Below, in pieces: positions 12,383-27,300 of a stretch of 64,000 nucleotides of DNA; within the stretch, counting starts at the first letter, position 1; each line of letters opens with the position of its first letter. The DNA is from Edaphochlamys debaryana (lineage: Eukaryota; Chlorophyta; Chlorophyceae; Chlamydomonadales). The notes below the pieces were generated by a model, which searched no databases, was not told the origin of the DNA, and was given only the letters and a program-made list of their open reading frames with translations. Where the stretch lies: the NCBI GenBank assembly GCA_016858145.1, contig JAEHOE010000087.1, positions 518,272 to 582,271 on the forward strand. Direction: 5' to 3'. The translations under genes and the position numbers were made by a program.

Positions 12383-15300
12383 ATGAGCAGTGCCGCCAGC
12401 GTTTCGTCGCTGGGGAGCGCGGCTGCAAGCTCCCACGAGGAGGGACCGAAGTAAGCGATCTTCTCTCACAGGCGTAGAGTTCTGCCGACTCCTTCGAACA
12501 CCGTGTACATCTCACGCACCCCCCGCGCCGAGCAGGCTCCATACCGCGCTATCGCCCGGCGACGAAGGCGACTTCTTGGAATCGGCATCCATCAGTCTGG
12601 GCGTCTTTGGGGTGAGCGGTTTCATCGAGCGAAAGAGTGGTGCCAATGGCTCCGAGGCGAAGTAATTGATTGGTGCCGTCCTGCCCTTCGCGCCAAACAT
12701 GCAGGTCCTTTACACGGTCACCAAGGAGAAGCAGCTGACGAGCACACAGTTCACGGCCTTTCGCCTTTTCCTGGTGCGAGCCGTGCGTGTCAGGGAGGGT
12801 CAGAGCCGTGCAGAGGTGTTAGGAGAAAGAGAGATTACACAGGCTGATGGGGGTTGGGGCGTCCAGGCACGCAGCGAAGTCACCAAACATTGGTGGGGCC
12901 ACACCGAAGGGGAAGAGAAGGAGGACCACACCGGCCCTGGACCTGCTCATAGCTCGACCTGGCGAGCACACACAGTGACCACAGGGCGTTAGGGAGGGCA
13001 GGGAATGAAGCAAGGGCTCGCTGGACAGGCCGTGTAACACAACCGCTGATCCCGCGAGCAGCACGGCGGATCAGCAGCGGTAATGCATGGATGCAGCTCA
13101 CTGCAGTGAGCGAAGCACCGAGTCATCGGCACCCCCAACTGCCTCTGCAACGGCACGAGTCCTACGCGTGTGGCGACATGTAGGGGGGGTAGGGGGCCTT
13201 CCTCCCTCCCGTACCGCTCCCCTTGTGTCCAGCCCCCAAATCTCCCACAACCGCTCGCCCCCTGCAGGACTTCCTCCAGCTGTGGTTGCTGGTGGTCAAC
13301 CCGGCCTACGGATGGGACATCGAGGCGGACAGCACGTGAGCAGGGGCCGGAGACGGGGCCAGTCATCTATGATGGAGCCTAATTGAACAATGTCCGGGCC
13401 CATGTCGAGTGCTGACATACAGCCCTTGGGTCGTGGCCCTGGTACCTCAGGTGGTGGAAGGTGATTTCGTTCGTACAGCTCAACAGCTTCCTGGGTGACA
13501 TGGTGAGCGCCTTGCGGGCGGGCTCGTCACGGGGCCCACAACCTTTCACGCGGGCTGTCAAGCCCTTGATTGCTCCAAGCCCACGGCTGAGTCTGCCGCC
13601 TCGCCCTGTCTTCCTCCCCAGGGCTACCGCTTCTTTCTGGCTGTGCTCTACGTCTTTATCGGCCTCCTGGCAGTCAATGTGGCGTTCAGCGTGTGGGTGG
13701 CCCGCTCATTCAGCCAGAACCGCTTCGAGTACGTCTGGCCTATCCAGTTCCTGCGCTGGTTCGGCCTTATCTTCTATCAGGTACGCCTACAAGCAGCCGG
13801 TCACTACCCAAGAATGCCTGGGAGCCACGGACTCTGCTCGTACCACATAGGCCCGTACGTTCCTTTCTCTCATACCCCTGCCTCGTGTGCCCCCCAGGTC
13901 CTCGACATCGCCACCCTGACCCTGCTGCTGGTCACCCTGGACTGCAACTACTTCAATGTCCCCCAGAGCCTGCGCTTCCACAACCAGGAGTTCCCGGACG
14001 TATGTGAGCTACGTATCTAGGGTGGCTGGGGTGGGACCCCTGGATGTTGTTCACAGGTAGTAGCAACTCTGACCCCTCCCCGCCCCCTCCTCCCCAGACT
14101 GCTGGTCCATGCCCCACCTGGCCCACGCGGCCGTGAGTGTGCTGTCCATCGTGGCCTTCGTGGTCATGGCCACCGCAATGGTCTGCAGCGAGATGGACGT
14201 AAGCACGGAGGTTGGGGGCCGGGAGGGCGGGGCGAGGGACCCCGTGGCTCTACTTGAGGCCCTGGCCTGGTTTCCGTGACCCCATCCTCCTCTTACACGC
14301 CCAACCCTGCTCCTCGCAGCTCAACCCGCTGACCCGCAACTACCTGGCCGTCCCCCACACCGGGGTGGAGGCGCTGGGCTTCGGACTCAAAACCCTGCTC
14401 ACCGCCGCATCCGTGTTCCTGTCCACTTCGACCAAGGTGCTGTCGCTGGTGTACCTGGCCTTCCTCGGGCTGCTGCTGTACAAGAACCTCAAATGGGTGA
14501 GCGGCTGGCGGTAGCATGCAAGCCTGATACCCTGCTGAGTCACCTGGAGACAGGGAGGCTGGCCCTGGGGTGCTGCCGTGGCACTGAATGGTCCCTGCCC
14601 TCCTTCCTGCCCGCGCACCCCGCATCCTCGCCTGCCCAGATCCCCTTCACCTACAGCGCCGTGAACTACCTGCGATGTGCGTCGTACACATGCGTGCTGT
14701 ACTGCGCCGTACTGCTAGTGCCGCTTGCCTATGGGCCCTCGGGCCTAGCAAAAGACCTCACCTTGGCGATGTGGGTGGGCATGGCCCCTGCGGCGCTAGT
14801 CGGGGCGCTCGCCTGCCACCTGCGGCTGAGGCACTTCAGTGTGCACATCGTGGGGCTGTTCAGGTGCGCGAGCCGGGGCACGGGCAGGAGGTCCTTGCGC
14901 TGCCTCTGTCCGTGCCGTATTGCTCGAACTCGTGTTGGCATGATCCCGCTCATCACTGCCCGCTCCACACCACGCCGCCCTCGGCCTTCTATCCAGGGAC
15001 GCCTCCCCCGGCACCCCCGCCAAGCGTATCCACCGCTTCAAGGACGCTCGGGAGGTGGAGATCGCTGCGCGCTGCTGCCGGCAGTGGGCCGAGCGGGCTG
15101 ACGAGCAGCCCGAGCCCCAGGCGGTGGAGCTGAGCGAGGTAGTGATCAAGGCCGGCATCACTCAGCTGCCGCACGACCCACGTGAGCAGGGCGGGGCGGG
15201 CAGAAGGTTCTCATGCATGCACGGCAGGGTGCTAGCAAGCTTGCAAGTGGAGGGGCCCATGTTGACACCTTTCAACACATGCCCTCGCTTACCCCTCCCA

Positions 15301-18300
15301 GGCATGATCATTTTATCGTCCTCCTTCCTCATCGACGTGCAAGGCAGCTACCAGTCCGGCTACACGCAGCTGCAGGTGAGCGGCCACACGCCTTGCTTGC
15401 CACAAGGATCAGGGGGGCGTGAGGCAACATACCTCTTCCTAACTCCATCTCTGTCCTTCACAATGCTCCCTCCAGGCCGCCAAAAAGGCCTCCCCGGGAC
15501 TGCTGGAGAAATTCGCCATCTTCAGCAGGGAGCAGGAGCGCGCGCAGGTGCGTGGTAATGGTCTGAACTACCTGCATGTCGTATCGCTCCGGCATTCACC
15601 CCGTGCGTCTGGCCTCCCACCTTTGCCACCCGGCCTCCCTCTCACCCCCCGCAGAAGGCCAGCGGCGCAGGCGGCTCCCAGGGCGCCGTGGATCTTGTGT
15701 CGTACGTCGAGTTCCAGCGCAACCACCGCCTGGTGCTGCGGGCGCACCGGGAGGCGCTGCTGGCCATGCGCGCCTTCTGGCAGCTGCTGCTGAGGACCAA
15801 TATCGCATTTACCTCGCTCACCAAGGCGCTGCACAGAATCGAGGTGCGCCATCGGGAAGGGCCTCAAATCGGGAAGGGCCTCAAAGCAAGGCAGTTGCGT
15901 ATCGGGCCCCCACCTGCGCTTGCCGTGCCCCCTGTCCCGCCTTCCAGGTGTCTGTCAAGGCCGCGGAGCGGGCGTACCGCATGGTGCTGTCCCGACACGC
16001 GAGCAACGCTCGTCTTGTACGGTTGTACGGCAGGTTCCTTGAGCAGGTCAAGTTCGACCCGTGGGCCGCCGCCAAGTGGTGCGCGGGGCACGGGGCATCA
16101 CGGCTGCCTGGGTCAGACAGTGTCAGCGCCCTGGGTACTGACGATGGCTTGTGTGGTTCCTCGCCGCAACCGTGCAGGTACACGGAGGCTGACCGGCTGG
16201 AGGAGGAGGAGGAGCACACCAAGGAGGCGCTTCAGATGGGCGGCTTGGATGCTCAGCAGCTGTCGAGTAAGTAATACAAGCTGCTACATCACGAGTATCC
16301 GCGCTCACAGTCCGCACGCTCATGCGATCGCGAAACAGGGGCTGGACACAGCGGTTCGGAGCTCGAAGGCGTGGCCGCAATCCTCATCAACGCTCAGGTA
16401 GGCAACAAGATCCCAGGAGCCCAACAGGAGCCCAGCTGAGAGCAGTACTTGTAACTGTGTTTATATATTGCTCCGGGCGCCTACCAGGGGCCGGGGTTCG
16501 TCGGCGGCCCGGGGTCTCGCAAGCGGGGGTCCGGGGGGTCTCGGGTTCGGGGTTCGTGTCCCGCTCTCTGGCGTGCCCGACCTGTTGTGCGAGCCTGGCT
16601 TGCAAGCTCATACTGACTATAACCACTACGACACCAAAACGTCGAGTGTTTATTGTTAGACCGATACACTTCTTGCACACATCGACACACGCGCAGCTTG
16701 CCGCGACATGCGCTGACCCGCATAGGACGCCCACCAGCAACCACGGTGCACAACGCTCAGTCGTTGACCATGAGCAGCGCACACTGGGAAGCAACGTTCA
16801 GGAATCTCGCGGTCATCGCTGGCGCACCGCGCCACCGCTTGAGCCTGGCGTGCGAGCTCATACTGACTTTATCCACTATGACACCCAAACGTCAAGTGTT
16901 TTCTGCTAGACCGATTTACGTTTTGCATACAACGACACAACGCGCAGCCCGTGTGCCGCGACACGCGCTGACCCGCACAGGACACCCACCGACAAACCCG
17001 GTGCACAGCTTCCAGCCTAAGGCCATGAGCAGCTCGCACCGGGAAGCAATATGCGCAGTTCTTGCGGTCAATGCCGCCTGGCACCACCGGTTGTTTCGCA
17101 AGATGTGCGCGGACAGACTAGCAGAAACACACATCATAGCTTCTGGGCCAACGCCCAGCGCACAGCGCGGGCCTGGCGACTTGGCCTGTCGCGGTCTGCG
17201 AGCTGTCAATCCGAAGCGGCGAGCGCGCAGCAGCTGGCGCGCAGAAGCCCATCGGCGAGGTAGACTGCAACAAGTCAAGAAACGATGTGCGGGGCGATCG
17301 GCGTCGCCAGTATACGTCGCAATCGGACCATCCTTGCACCCTCGCGCTACCCCGCCCCTGCGGATGGCACGGTGGCCCCGCTTCACATCACGGCTGCAGC
17401 TTACCTAGGTCCCCTTACCTCTGCGTGGCGCAGGGAACAATTCAGATGGCCACGCCCGAGGCACACGTCCTGCTGGGCTACGCCAAGAACGAGCTCAAGG
17501 GCAAGGATGTGAGCGTCATGATGCCCCCGCCCTTCGGCGACCGCCACTCTGCCTACGTCCGTAACTACATCCAGACGGGTGCGCGGGGGGCTGCTTCCGA
17601 GCTTACTACTCATGGCAAAGGGGCATACACAATGGGCAGTCGATTGCCCACCCTGTCTTGTACCGTTTGTTCCAGCCAGCCCGACACACGCCCCGCCCCT
17701 ACCTTTCTGCCCCGCAGGCACGGGCGCCGTGCTGGACCGACCTGTGGACTTCATCGCCGTGACCAAGTCCCGGCAGGTGCTGCCGGTGCGCATCACGGTC
17801 AGCAAGGTGACGGGCCTGAACGAGGACTCCGTCTTCATGGGCACGCTCGAGGTGAGCAAGGGTCGCCTATCGCCTGGGGCAACGCGTCACGCCATGCATT
17901 TGCATTGGCTCCCGACCTCCTCCCTGACCCACATCATTCCCGCTACCCTCCTTTCTCTGCCAGCCGCTGCCCGCCTCGCCGGACGCGTGCTGCTGGGTGC
18001 TCGGTACCGGCACCGTGGTTGCGGCTGACCAGCGCTTCTGCGACTGGCTGGGCTTCATCCCGGGCGAGGTGGCAGGGTCGCCCCTAGAGGACCTCCTGGC
18101 GCGGGATGAGCAGAGGGAGGCTTTGCGGAGGTAAGGGCACAGGGAGCAGTGATGCCTGCGGCGCGCGCATAGGACAGGACAGCCTGTCTGCCCCCTCCCG
18201 TAATGCGGTCGTCGTGAGGCCCCTCTGCTGCTATGTGCCGTTGCATGCAGCATTATCAAAGGCCTTGGCGTCGGGTCCCGGCCCCGTGCCCCTGCCGGCA

Positions 18301-21300
18301 AGCACCCACTCCACCAGTCCCGGGGCTTCGAGTCGGCTGCAAGCAGCAAGGGCAGACGCAGGTGGGACTTCTCGTGTTGGGAGCGTCAACCCTCGTCCTT
18401 TGCGATCGTTTGCTTATGCCAGTTTCGACATCATATGCTGACATCCCAAGTTGCCCATCGGCAGGTCGACGATGAGCAATGCAACGTCCATTGACCTGGG
18501 CCACACTCACCCGTCGCCGCTCGGGGCGGTAGCTTCGGGACGCGGCGCTTCCCTGCGCGATCTGACAGCGCCCATGCGCCTGCCCAGGGCCTACTGGCGG
18601 CACAAGTACACTGAACCCCTCTGCTTCGATACGACCTTGCTGCAGGGAGGTGAGCCGTGCTCGGAAGGCTTCTCTGGTAAAGTGCTCCCGTGCTACCTAT
18701 TCTGACGCACCGCGTGCCTCCTTTCCCAATCGCCCCTGCCAGAGTTCGGCTCCGTCAAGGTCCACAGCGTGGTCCTTCGGCGGTGCAGCCCCCGGCTTGG
18801 CGTGGGCCCGATGAGCGGCCTCGCGCCGCCCAGTAGCCCCTACCGCGACATGATGCTCGTGGCCGACAACAGGCGAGTGCTGCCCTTTAGACCAGCGAGG
18901 GTCAGCGCCCCCGCAGCCTTCTGACGGGGTTGAGTGGTGCCCACGTCCCCCAGGGGTCGCATCGTGCACGTGACCGTGGCGCTGGCGGCTGCGCTGGGCC
19001 GGAGCCCCGACACGCTGCGGGCGGGCGGCCTGGACATGATCATTCCCGAGCCCGCGGCCGTACTGCACGGCGCATGGGTGCAGGTGCGCACACGAGGGCG
19101 CCCGGGGAATACTGGGTTCGGCACGGGGTGGGACCCGTTTCCTCGTGGGGACCGCACACCTACCTGCCATGTATACTTGAGACCGACCTTTCCACCGTCT
19201 GCCCTCACCTGCAGGAGCTGGCCAACCCTCAGTCCACGGCCCATGCACTGATGGGCCCGCCGCCTCCCTTTAGCTGCCGCTCCGGCATGCCCATCTGCCT
19301 GGCTGCGGTGGACGAGCAGGATGGCCCCATCGTGCGGCCCTTCAGGCTGGAAGTGAAGCAGCGCCTGACGCAGGCAGGCAGCACCAAGCTCCACATCGTG
19401 TCCGCCTGGCCCCTCAGCGAGGAGCAGGTGCGCGCAGGGCATAAAGGTCACAAGTCTGCTGGGCTTCGGCTGAGGGCTCATATTACCAGTCATTGAGATC
19501 GCGCTTTGGCTCGTCCTTGACTCCTCACCCTCGTCCCCACAGGCGCTCTCGCAGCAGCGCATGCGGCTGACCCTGGACCTGGCGGGCAACATCCTGAGCG
19601 TGGACGACGGCACTCCGGCCGAGCTCTTCGGCGCTCCTCCGCACACCTTTGTGGGCCAGTCCATCTCCGAGGTGGTCGACCTGTTCAGGCCCGAGGCCGG
19701 CGGTTCCTCAGCGGTCCGCTCTGCCCCGTCCACGCCTCCACTGGATGGGGACGTGCTGGACCGTGTGGAGAGCGCACTGGAGGCCTCGGCGGCGCGCCGC
19801 GTCACGCGGGCACTGCTGGAGCTGTCCAAGAGGTGAGGCGGGGGACCGGTGACGGTAGCGCTGGAATGAAGGCCGCGGGAAGGCTCATGTGGGTCGGCTG
19901 CTATGCGACCTGCTATCCAGCTTCCCTGCTGTGAGTCCGCACTTGCCCCGACGCATCACGCTCTCCGCCCCTTCCCCAGGTCCCTGGACGCCCCCGGCAC
20001 CTCCTGGCGCGTGGGCGTCACGCTGCCCCCTGACGAGTCCGCCCGCCAGGAGCTGGACCAGCTGGCCCTGCTGCTGGGCGCCTCGGAGCACGCAGCCGCG
20101 GAGCGCCTCATCGGAGGCCGCACGGTGCCGGCGGTGATGCGGCTGCGGCTCGTGCGCAAGACCCAGCAGGCGCAGCAGAAGCGTGCCGTGTCCATGGGTT
20201 TTGACGTGCACGAGCCTCGCATGGAGCCCCTGGGCAGCGCCTTCGGCGGGCCCCCGCCAAGTGACGCGGACCGCTCCCATCACAGGGCGCCCAGCTGGGG
20301 GGTGCAGCAGGCCCCATGGGCAGACAAGCACAGCATGCGTCCTGGCAGCGTCGCAGCCGAGCCCGTGGCTGAGGGCACACGCGCCCTGCACAGACGTCAA
20401 GCCGGGCCGTCCGCTGTGGCGGAGGCTACTGAGGAAGAGATGGAGGAGGTACTGAAGCACGGTAAGGACAGCGGGGCTTGAGCTCAGTAGGCATGTGTCA
20501 GTACGGGCAGCGGTAGCGGACATGCACATGCCGCCGCTTGTCCCTCCCAGCGGTCCCTGCACCCGCCATGGGCTAACTCTCGGCCCCTCTGTCCCGTGCT
20601 CTGTCCGCAGCTGAGAGCGTGGCCAACCTCCAGGCGCCCCAGCCGGCAGCAGTGGATCCCTCATCAGCTGGCACTCCACGTACTGCTGCCGCGTCCCGGC
20701 TAGCGGCCAAGGTGTCTGCCCTGGCGTTGGAGAAATCGAGGTCGGAGGCCGCCGGCAGCCCGACTGGCTCCATGCGAGCCGCGGCACTGGCCAGCAGCCG
20801 GGCTGCGAGCCGTGTCAACCTACGCACATCAGCCAATGACGTGCCGGAAGCCCCTGCTCCAGCGGCCTCTCGTTCCATCATCCTGCCCTCGCCCGCTGCC
20901 GCCGCCAGCCTAGCCGCCCTCGCAGCGGGAACTTCCCAGCGGCGTTCCAGCCAGCAGCTTCGGCTCGCCGGAGCTGAGGGCAGTGCCACCGTCACGGAGG
21001 CTGCCTCCGCCTCCGCCGCTGCGTCTCTGGGCTTTGAGTCTTCTCTGATGGTTGAGGTGGAGCTGTGGCGGGCTGACCTGCTGTCAGGCGTGGTCGAGGT
21101 GGACGAGAAGGGCCGACTGATCCGCAAGGATGCCAACTCGCCGCTCACGCACGCAGGCAAGCCGGGCGGGCACTCCTCGGAGTAGGAGCAGGAATGTAAT
21201 GGGCACGTCGTTGTGAGACCAGTGCTGAGTGATCGGCATTCACCAGCTGACCTGGGTTCCTGGGTTGGGGCATCGCTGGAAGGGTACTGGCAACCATAGG

Positions 21301-24300
21301 CTTACGTGGCTCCCTCGCTTTCCTTGCCCTCCACCCTCAGACCTCGTGCTTGGCCTGCCCGCCACCGCTCTGCTGGGGGTGCCAGCCGCCGAGGTGTTGC
21401 CGCTGCCCCCGGGCGGCGTGGCGGCCCTGCTCGATAACGCCAGCGGCAACCAGGAGGTTCGCGGCGGGCTGAAGCGGAACGGTTCTGCTCGGGCTTCCAA
21501 GGCCGGTCAGCCCGTAGTGCTGCCCTCACGCCACGCGGGTGACTGCTGTGGCATCGAGCTACGTATCCAGGCCGTGCGGCGGCCCGGACCGCCCGGCAGC
21601 GCATACCTCATCCTCCGGCCCAGCGCGCCAGCTGCTGCACAGCCCTGCTTCCTGCGGTGGCTGCACGACAACGACCCGTCCGGGCTCATGCCAGGCCTGC
21701 CAGGCGACAAAGGCACTGGCGGCTCGGGCGCGCAGCAGGAGGGAGGCCCGCTGGGCCTGAGGCTGTCAGTTCGTGGCCTCGTGGCCGCGGGCCGCGTGGC
21801 CAAGCTGATGCGGGCAACCGCTGCTGCCAACAAGGCCGCACTACTGCCGCCAAAGGCCTCCACGACGACGGGCTTCGAGGACCGCACCCCTCTGCTCCTG
21901 GCCCCTTCTTCTCCCAGGGCCCGCGCAGGCCTCACCGCTGTAGCGCGCGAGGCCACCACCCCTCCGCCAGGTGGCCAGGACGCCCTGGCCGGGTCGACAG
22001 GCGCAGACCCGAGCCGGGACCCCCCTATTCCCCTTCCGGGGACTGCGCTCGCTCAGCCCGGACCAGCGCCCCTCTCGCCCGCGGCCTCCCGTGCGCTTTC
22101 CCGCGTGGGTTCTCGGCTTTCCCTCGTGGCTCCTGCCGAGCCGCCGCCTGTGCCCTATGCGAGGGCCTCGCTGGTTCCCGCTGGGTCGGTCAGCCGCCGG
22201 CAGGAGAGCCTGGGGCTGGGCAACGGGCTCGCAGCTGGCGTCCCCGACAGCCTGGACACTCCGCGTAACAACAGCGGGGAGCAGTCTTGGAGCTTGCCTC
22301 CGGGAGAGAAAACCGCCGACCTGTTGAAAGCACTGGAGGCGCGCAAGATCGACGATGAGGTGCGCCGGGCCTCGACTGGGTACCCTGACCGCCCTGGGCG
22401 GGGTTTGAGACCTGAGTCCAGGGAAGGTTGAGGGCCTGACTGTGCTGTGCTTCCGCCCCTGCTTGTTTCCTCACGGCAGCGCTCGCAGAACCCGATGGAC
22501 TCCATCCAGAGCTGGGTACTGGCAGGAGCTGCAGCCGCTGCAGCCGCCAAGGGAGCAGAGGAAAGCTCGAGCAGCAGCAAGCCGTCCTCTCCCGGCAGCG
22601 AGGGCGACTGCTTGAGCGACGATGACATGGCAGCTGCGACACACGAGGTGAGAGGGCGGGCCATGCGCGGACCGGGGGCCGGGGCAGGGGGTGGTTGGCA
22701 GCGTCCCATGGCCCGTGACCTCCTAGCGAGATACCCCGGTTCATATAATACATGTTGGCGGATACATGACGCACGTGCGCGCATTCTTACAGGCGGACGC
22801 GTCCAAACACCTCTCGGAGAGTGGGGCAGAGGAGGTCGAGAGCGAGGCGGGCGCGGTGACGGCCAACTACAGGTGCGCGTGCGGCCAGCTGATGGTTCGT
22901 GGCATGCGCTAGGATGCAAGGCTCAGAGCCCTCAGCACCTGCATTCAGGTTACCTATTTCCCTCCCTCCCGCTCCGCTGCAGCGCCGGCAAGCGTTTCAA
23001 GCGGCTCAATAAACTCCTCATCAGTCCCATGGTAGGTGCCATTAGAGGACCCAAAGGGCAGGGCCACGTCAGCAGGATGGCGCAGGGATATGCATGCATA
23101 CCCTCGCTCCAAACCTGTCTCCCTGCCCTCCGCAACCTTATTCCCGCAGGCGCACCGGCCCATCCTGGTCCTGCGCAACATTACTCTGGCGCTGGTGGCG
23201 ATCCTGCTGGCCGCGCACCTGGCCACGTTCCTGCTGCTGCGCGCGGAGCTTAGTCTGCAGACCGAACACCTCGAAGAGCTCGTCAGTGCTGGTAAGCTTT
23301 AGCTTGGGCCCAAGCGTGCGTGGGAGTGCAGGCAGCTGCCACCCAGCCAACCCCACCTGCTCAACGATGCCTGAAACTGGCGGCTGCTCAACCTGTACCG
23401 GCCCCCATTTCACCCACGCATCGTGCATCTTACTTGCTTGTGGCGTTTCCCACCGGCAGCCCAAGCCGCCCGCCGCGTGCACGAGCTGGCCATCAACGGC
23501 CGGGTGCTCGACATGCTGTACACGGGGGGCTTCGAGGTGCCAGGGCTGCCGCAGTTTGGGGAGCCGCTGGAGGAGGCAGTGGCGAGCCTGTACGAAGACA
23601 TCCTCGGTCTGTGCGATTCGTTCAAGGTGCGCGCGTGCGGGACTGCAATGCCTGCGATGGCATGTGCTCAAAGGCAATAAATTCCGAACTCATGTCTCGT
23701 GGCCTTCGCAGGCGCTGCACCACGGCGTGTACCTGGGCTTCGATCACCGGCGCCGCATCTCCTCCCAGTTCGGACTCAGGGTGAGCTGGGGACTTGACAG
23801 CACGCTCTGCGCTCATAGCCGAGAGCAGACATGATACCTTCTGCTGACGACTGGAATCCCTGTTGGTTGCCCTCACAATCCCCAATCCTCAGCACATCTG
23901 GGACGATCCCGGGCTCAACGTCACCGTGTTCTACGACGCAGCCCTGATTACGAGCGCCAACAGCACCGTCACGCAGCTGGAGGCTCCGCTTCCGGTCTCA
24001 CGTCTGATGGGCCTCTGGGACGCAGGCAACGAGTACCTCAAGCAAGCCTTCGAGCTTCACAACAACGGGGAAGCTCACGTGCGGCAGGGCGGCAATTTCA
24101 CGGAGTGGGCGGCTTGGAAGTTCATCCGGGTACGCGGGTGCGGGGCCGTGGGCAGGCGCACTGCTGGGCCTTCGGCGTCGGCTAGCGGCTAGCGGCCCAC
24201 CAGGGGAGGAGGCACGGCGCTGACGTGGATCTTGGCTTGGGGACTCGCAAGCCACGGACCAGTCTCTCCAACGGCGCAGGTATCCTGACGCGGCGCATGC

Positions 24301-27300
24301 CCTTCCCGCCCTCCCTGCTGCCCTGTTGCCCTGCTCCCCTTTCCTCTCAGGCCAACGGTCTCCCCGTCATCTTCCCCGCCTACCTGGAGACGCTCGACGC
24401 TCTGGTGCAGATTACGGTGGCCGAGAGCGAGCGCATTTACCAGCTGCAGCTCATCGTGCTGAGCGTGGAGGGAGGGCTGCTGTGCTTCATGGCGTGCGTC
24501 GCCATGTGGATCGCGGCCAGCTCGGTGCGTGCGGGCGTGGCGGAGCGTGGCGCAGCCGGGGGAGGGGCCCCGTGCACGTGGCCACACGGCTTGGGGCACC
24601 GTGGCAGTAGAAGCCGCGGGCGCTCCTCTAGCACCCACAGCCGGCCTACGGAACGCCATCTCTCCTGCCCCTTCCCGCAGTTCGCCCACAAGCGGTTCAT
24701 GCTGTACAACGTGTTCGTACAGATCCCTATGGGGGTCACCAGGGGCCTCGCCAACATGTCAATCCAGGTAAGGCAGCCCGGCTTGCTTGGCAGGCCCTCA
24801 CGACCGGCCCACCAGCTCTCGGCTTTCGATCCCCTGAGGCCTGACGCTGTCTGTTATTCGCAAACCCACTGCAACACGTTCAAAGGCCATCTGTTCCATC
24901 CTTGCCCCATCCTCTGCAGTTGGGGGCGGGCGAGGACGACGACGATGACGAGCTTGGACTGCAGACAGGCCTTGATCCTTTGGGAGGTGGAGCAGCCGAC
25001 GGTGGCCCCCCCGCGGAGGACGCAAAGCCAGATGGCACCACGGCAACACAAGTGCTGGTCTCCAAGCCCAAGGAGAGGCGAGCCAACTTCGGCTTCGCCA
25101 GCTCTACCAAGGTAACCAAGGAGGGTGAACCCGAGGGCCCAGTCGAACGTACCGTCAGTGCGATCCCCGGTGGCAGTGGCAAACAAGGTGCCGCGACCGG
25201 TGGCTCAGCCGTGGGAGCGCGGCTGCGAGGCGCGCTTAGCGGCCTGGCGTTCTGGCGTCACTCCACCAAGGTGAGCGCAGGCATTGGGCAGGAAGGGGCA
25301 TGCAGGGGCGGGGCTAGAGCAGCATGATGCAGTTACGGTAGGAGCTCACCAGTGGAGTGCGGCTGTGAGGGGCGTGGGGCCACCCAGGCGTGGGGCCTTC
25401 GTAGTCCTCCCTGGATTCACTAGACCCGTGCTTCCACGGCGCGTCACCGGCAGGTCAACCCTGAGGCGCTCAGCCTCAAGTCGCGCCGGCGCCTGGAGCC
25501 CTCGAGGCGCCTGTGCTACATCATGGTCGCCCCCTTCCTGCTCTGGGGCATCCTGGTTGTCACGATCAATCTTGCAGGTAAGACCAGCGCGTTTGAGCCG
25601 GTCCTGTCACCGTCCCCTGCTTATCGGTAACTGGACTTGTGCCCTGAGAGGCCATGGCATGGCGCTCAATGAGCACAGCTGACTTCGTCGCGCCCGACTT
25701 GCTGCACTCCGGGTGTAGGCCGGGTCAACGCCTGTAACATCTCTTTGTCTGTCTGTCCTTTCGCCACAGACTATATCGAGATGAGGACCCTGGCCTCCCC
25801 CATTGCGGCTTTGAATGTAGTCAACGTGTTTGCAATGTGAGTCATGCCGGCACGGGAGCAACGTGGAGCTCTTCTTGCGCTGAGCCCACACTCCTCTGAC
25901 CCAGCCCTGGCCGTTGCTGCGGAGGCCACGGCGTTTTTGAAACAATGCCACCCCCTCCTTTGGGGCCCCCTTACGGCGTTTTTGGAATAATGCCGCCCCC
26001 TCCTTTTGTTCCTCCTCACGCAGCCGCTTCCACCGCATCCTCTTCTACGTCCTGGTACGTCCTGTGTGCGGGATGCCTTGGCAGGTGTCATGTGCAAACA
26101 CGTGCGTGCCTTTTGCCCGAGTAAGCAGTCCGCCCGCACGCCCGTGCCCCGCAGGAGGTGGCCGGTGCGCTGGGCTACACCGCACGCGACGCCTACAAGG
26201 CTGTACTGCGGACAGAGGACGCGGAGTGGCGCCTGGAGTATGACGTCATGCTGTTCGGCAACGAGGTGAGCGGTGGATGTTGAACGGTTGGCCAGCACCG
26301 TGCGGCATTGCGGGGGCTCTAGCGAACCTATCCACCTAATCCACCCTGCCGGCCAGCGCCGCCGGAGTGCCGCTACTCGGCACTTACCAAGGCCCTGCCC
26401 TTGCCTTCGCCGCAGGTCGTCCCGGCGGCAGGCGGAGCCCCTCCCCATTTCGAGCTGGCTGGAACAGGCCTGGTCTTTGGCGGAAAGGAAGAGACCACAT
26501 ATCTGCTATTCAACACAAACCAATGTCTGGCGGAGGACGCCGCAGACTGCCAGCCGCAGGACAGCCCGTACTACCAGGTGCGAGCCCCTGCCTGTTTTTC
26601 CCACTGAGCATTTCCTCCTAGCGAGTGGTATCCCCTGGCACCAAGGCGTTACCAAGGAGTTCTCAACCGACGCTGTATGTCGTCCTTCCTGTCCCGGCAG
26701 GCCACGCACCACGGCCTGGACGTGCTTGTGAAGAACCAGGCGACCTACGTTGCATCGCTGCTGCAGCAGCCGCCCGAGGGCAGCCACATCAACAGCACGG
26801 AGTTTAGGTTCCTGTGGGCCACCGGTCAGACCGACGCCGAGGGGGCGCTGGTGCGTCGGTTTCGGCGGGTTAGGCGTGTGGGTTTCGGCGGGTCGGGCGA
26901 TGGGGACGAGGGGTTGAGGAGCTGGGGGGCACGTTGTCAGTTCCGTCAGGGCGCCTGGATGGGAGGGTGGGCGACCGTCTTGGGGACTGAACTACTTCTT
27001 GCCTCATTGCCATCCATCCCATCAGAACCGGTTAAGGGACGCGTACCACGCGGAGGTGCAGAGCGCCTATGAGTAAGCAGTGCAACAACAGCAACAGGCT
27101 GGTAGCTGGGTGCTGGCTAGGACAGGGCTTTCGGCCTTCATAGGCTCTCCATACCCCTCATTACCGCGCCCGTTCTCACTTTCAGGGGTGTGAAAGTGCA
27201 GCAAGTCCTGCTGCTTGCGCTGGCCTGGATCTGGGCCCTTGTGTTCGTGCTGCTGCTGGTGAGCCGCTGGGAACTGCTGTTGGCTGGGTTTTCTGAGCTC

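Noticed and set aside
20619..21185. Stop codon ending a gene at 21183-21185
   Set aside because: At first it looked like the end of a PAS gene, but a GC donor at 21157 joins in phase to LVLGLPATALL, and the full 48-exon sum is divisible by three.
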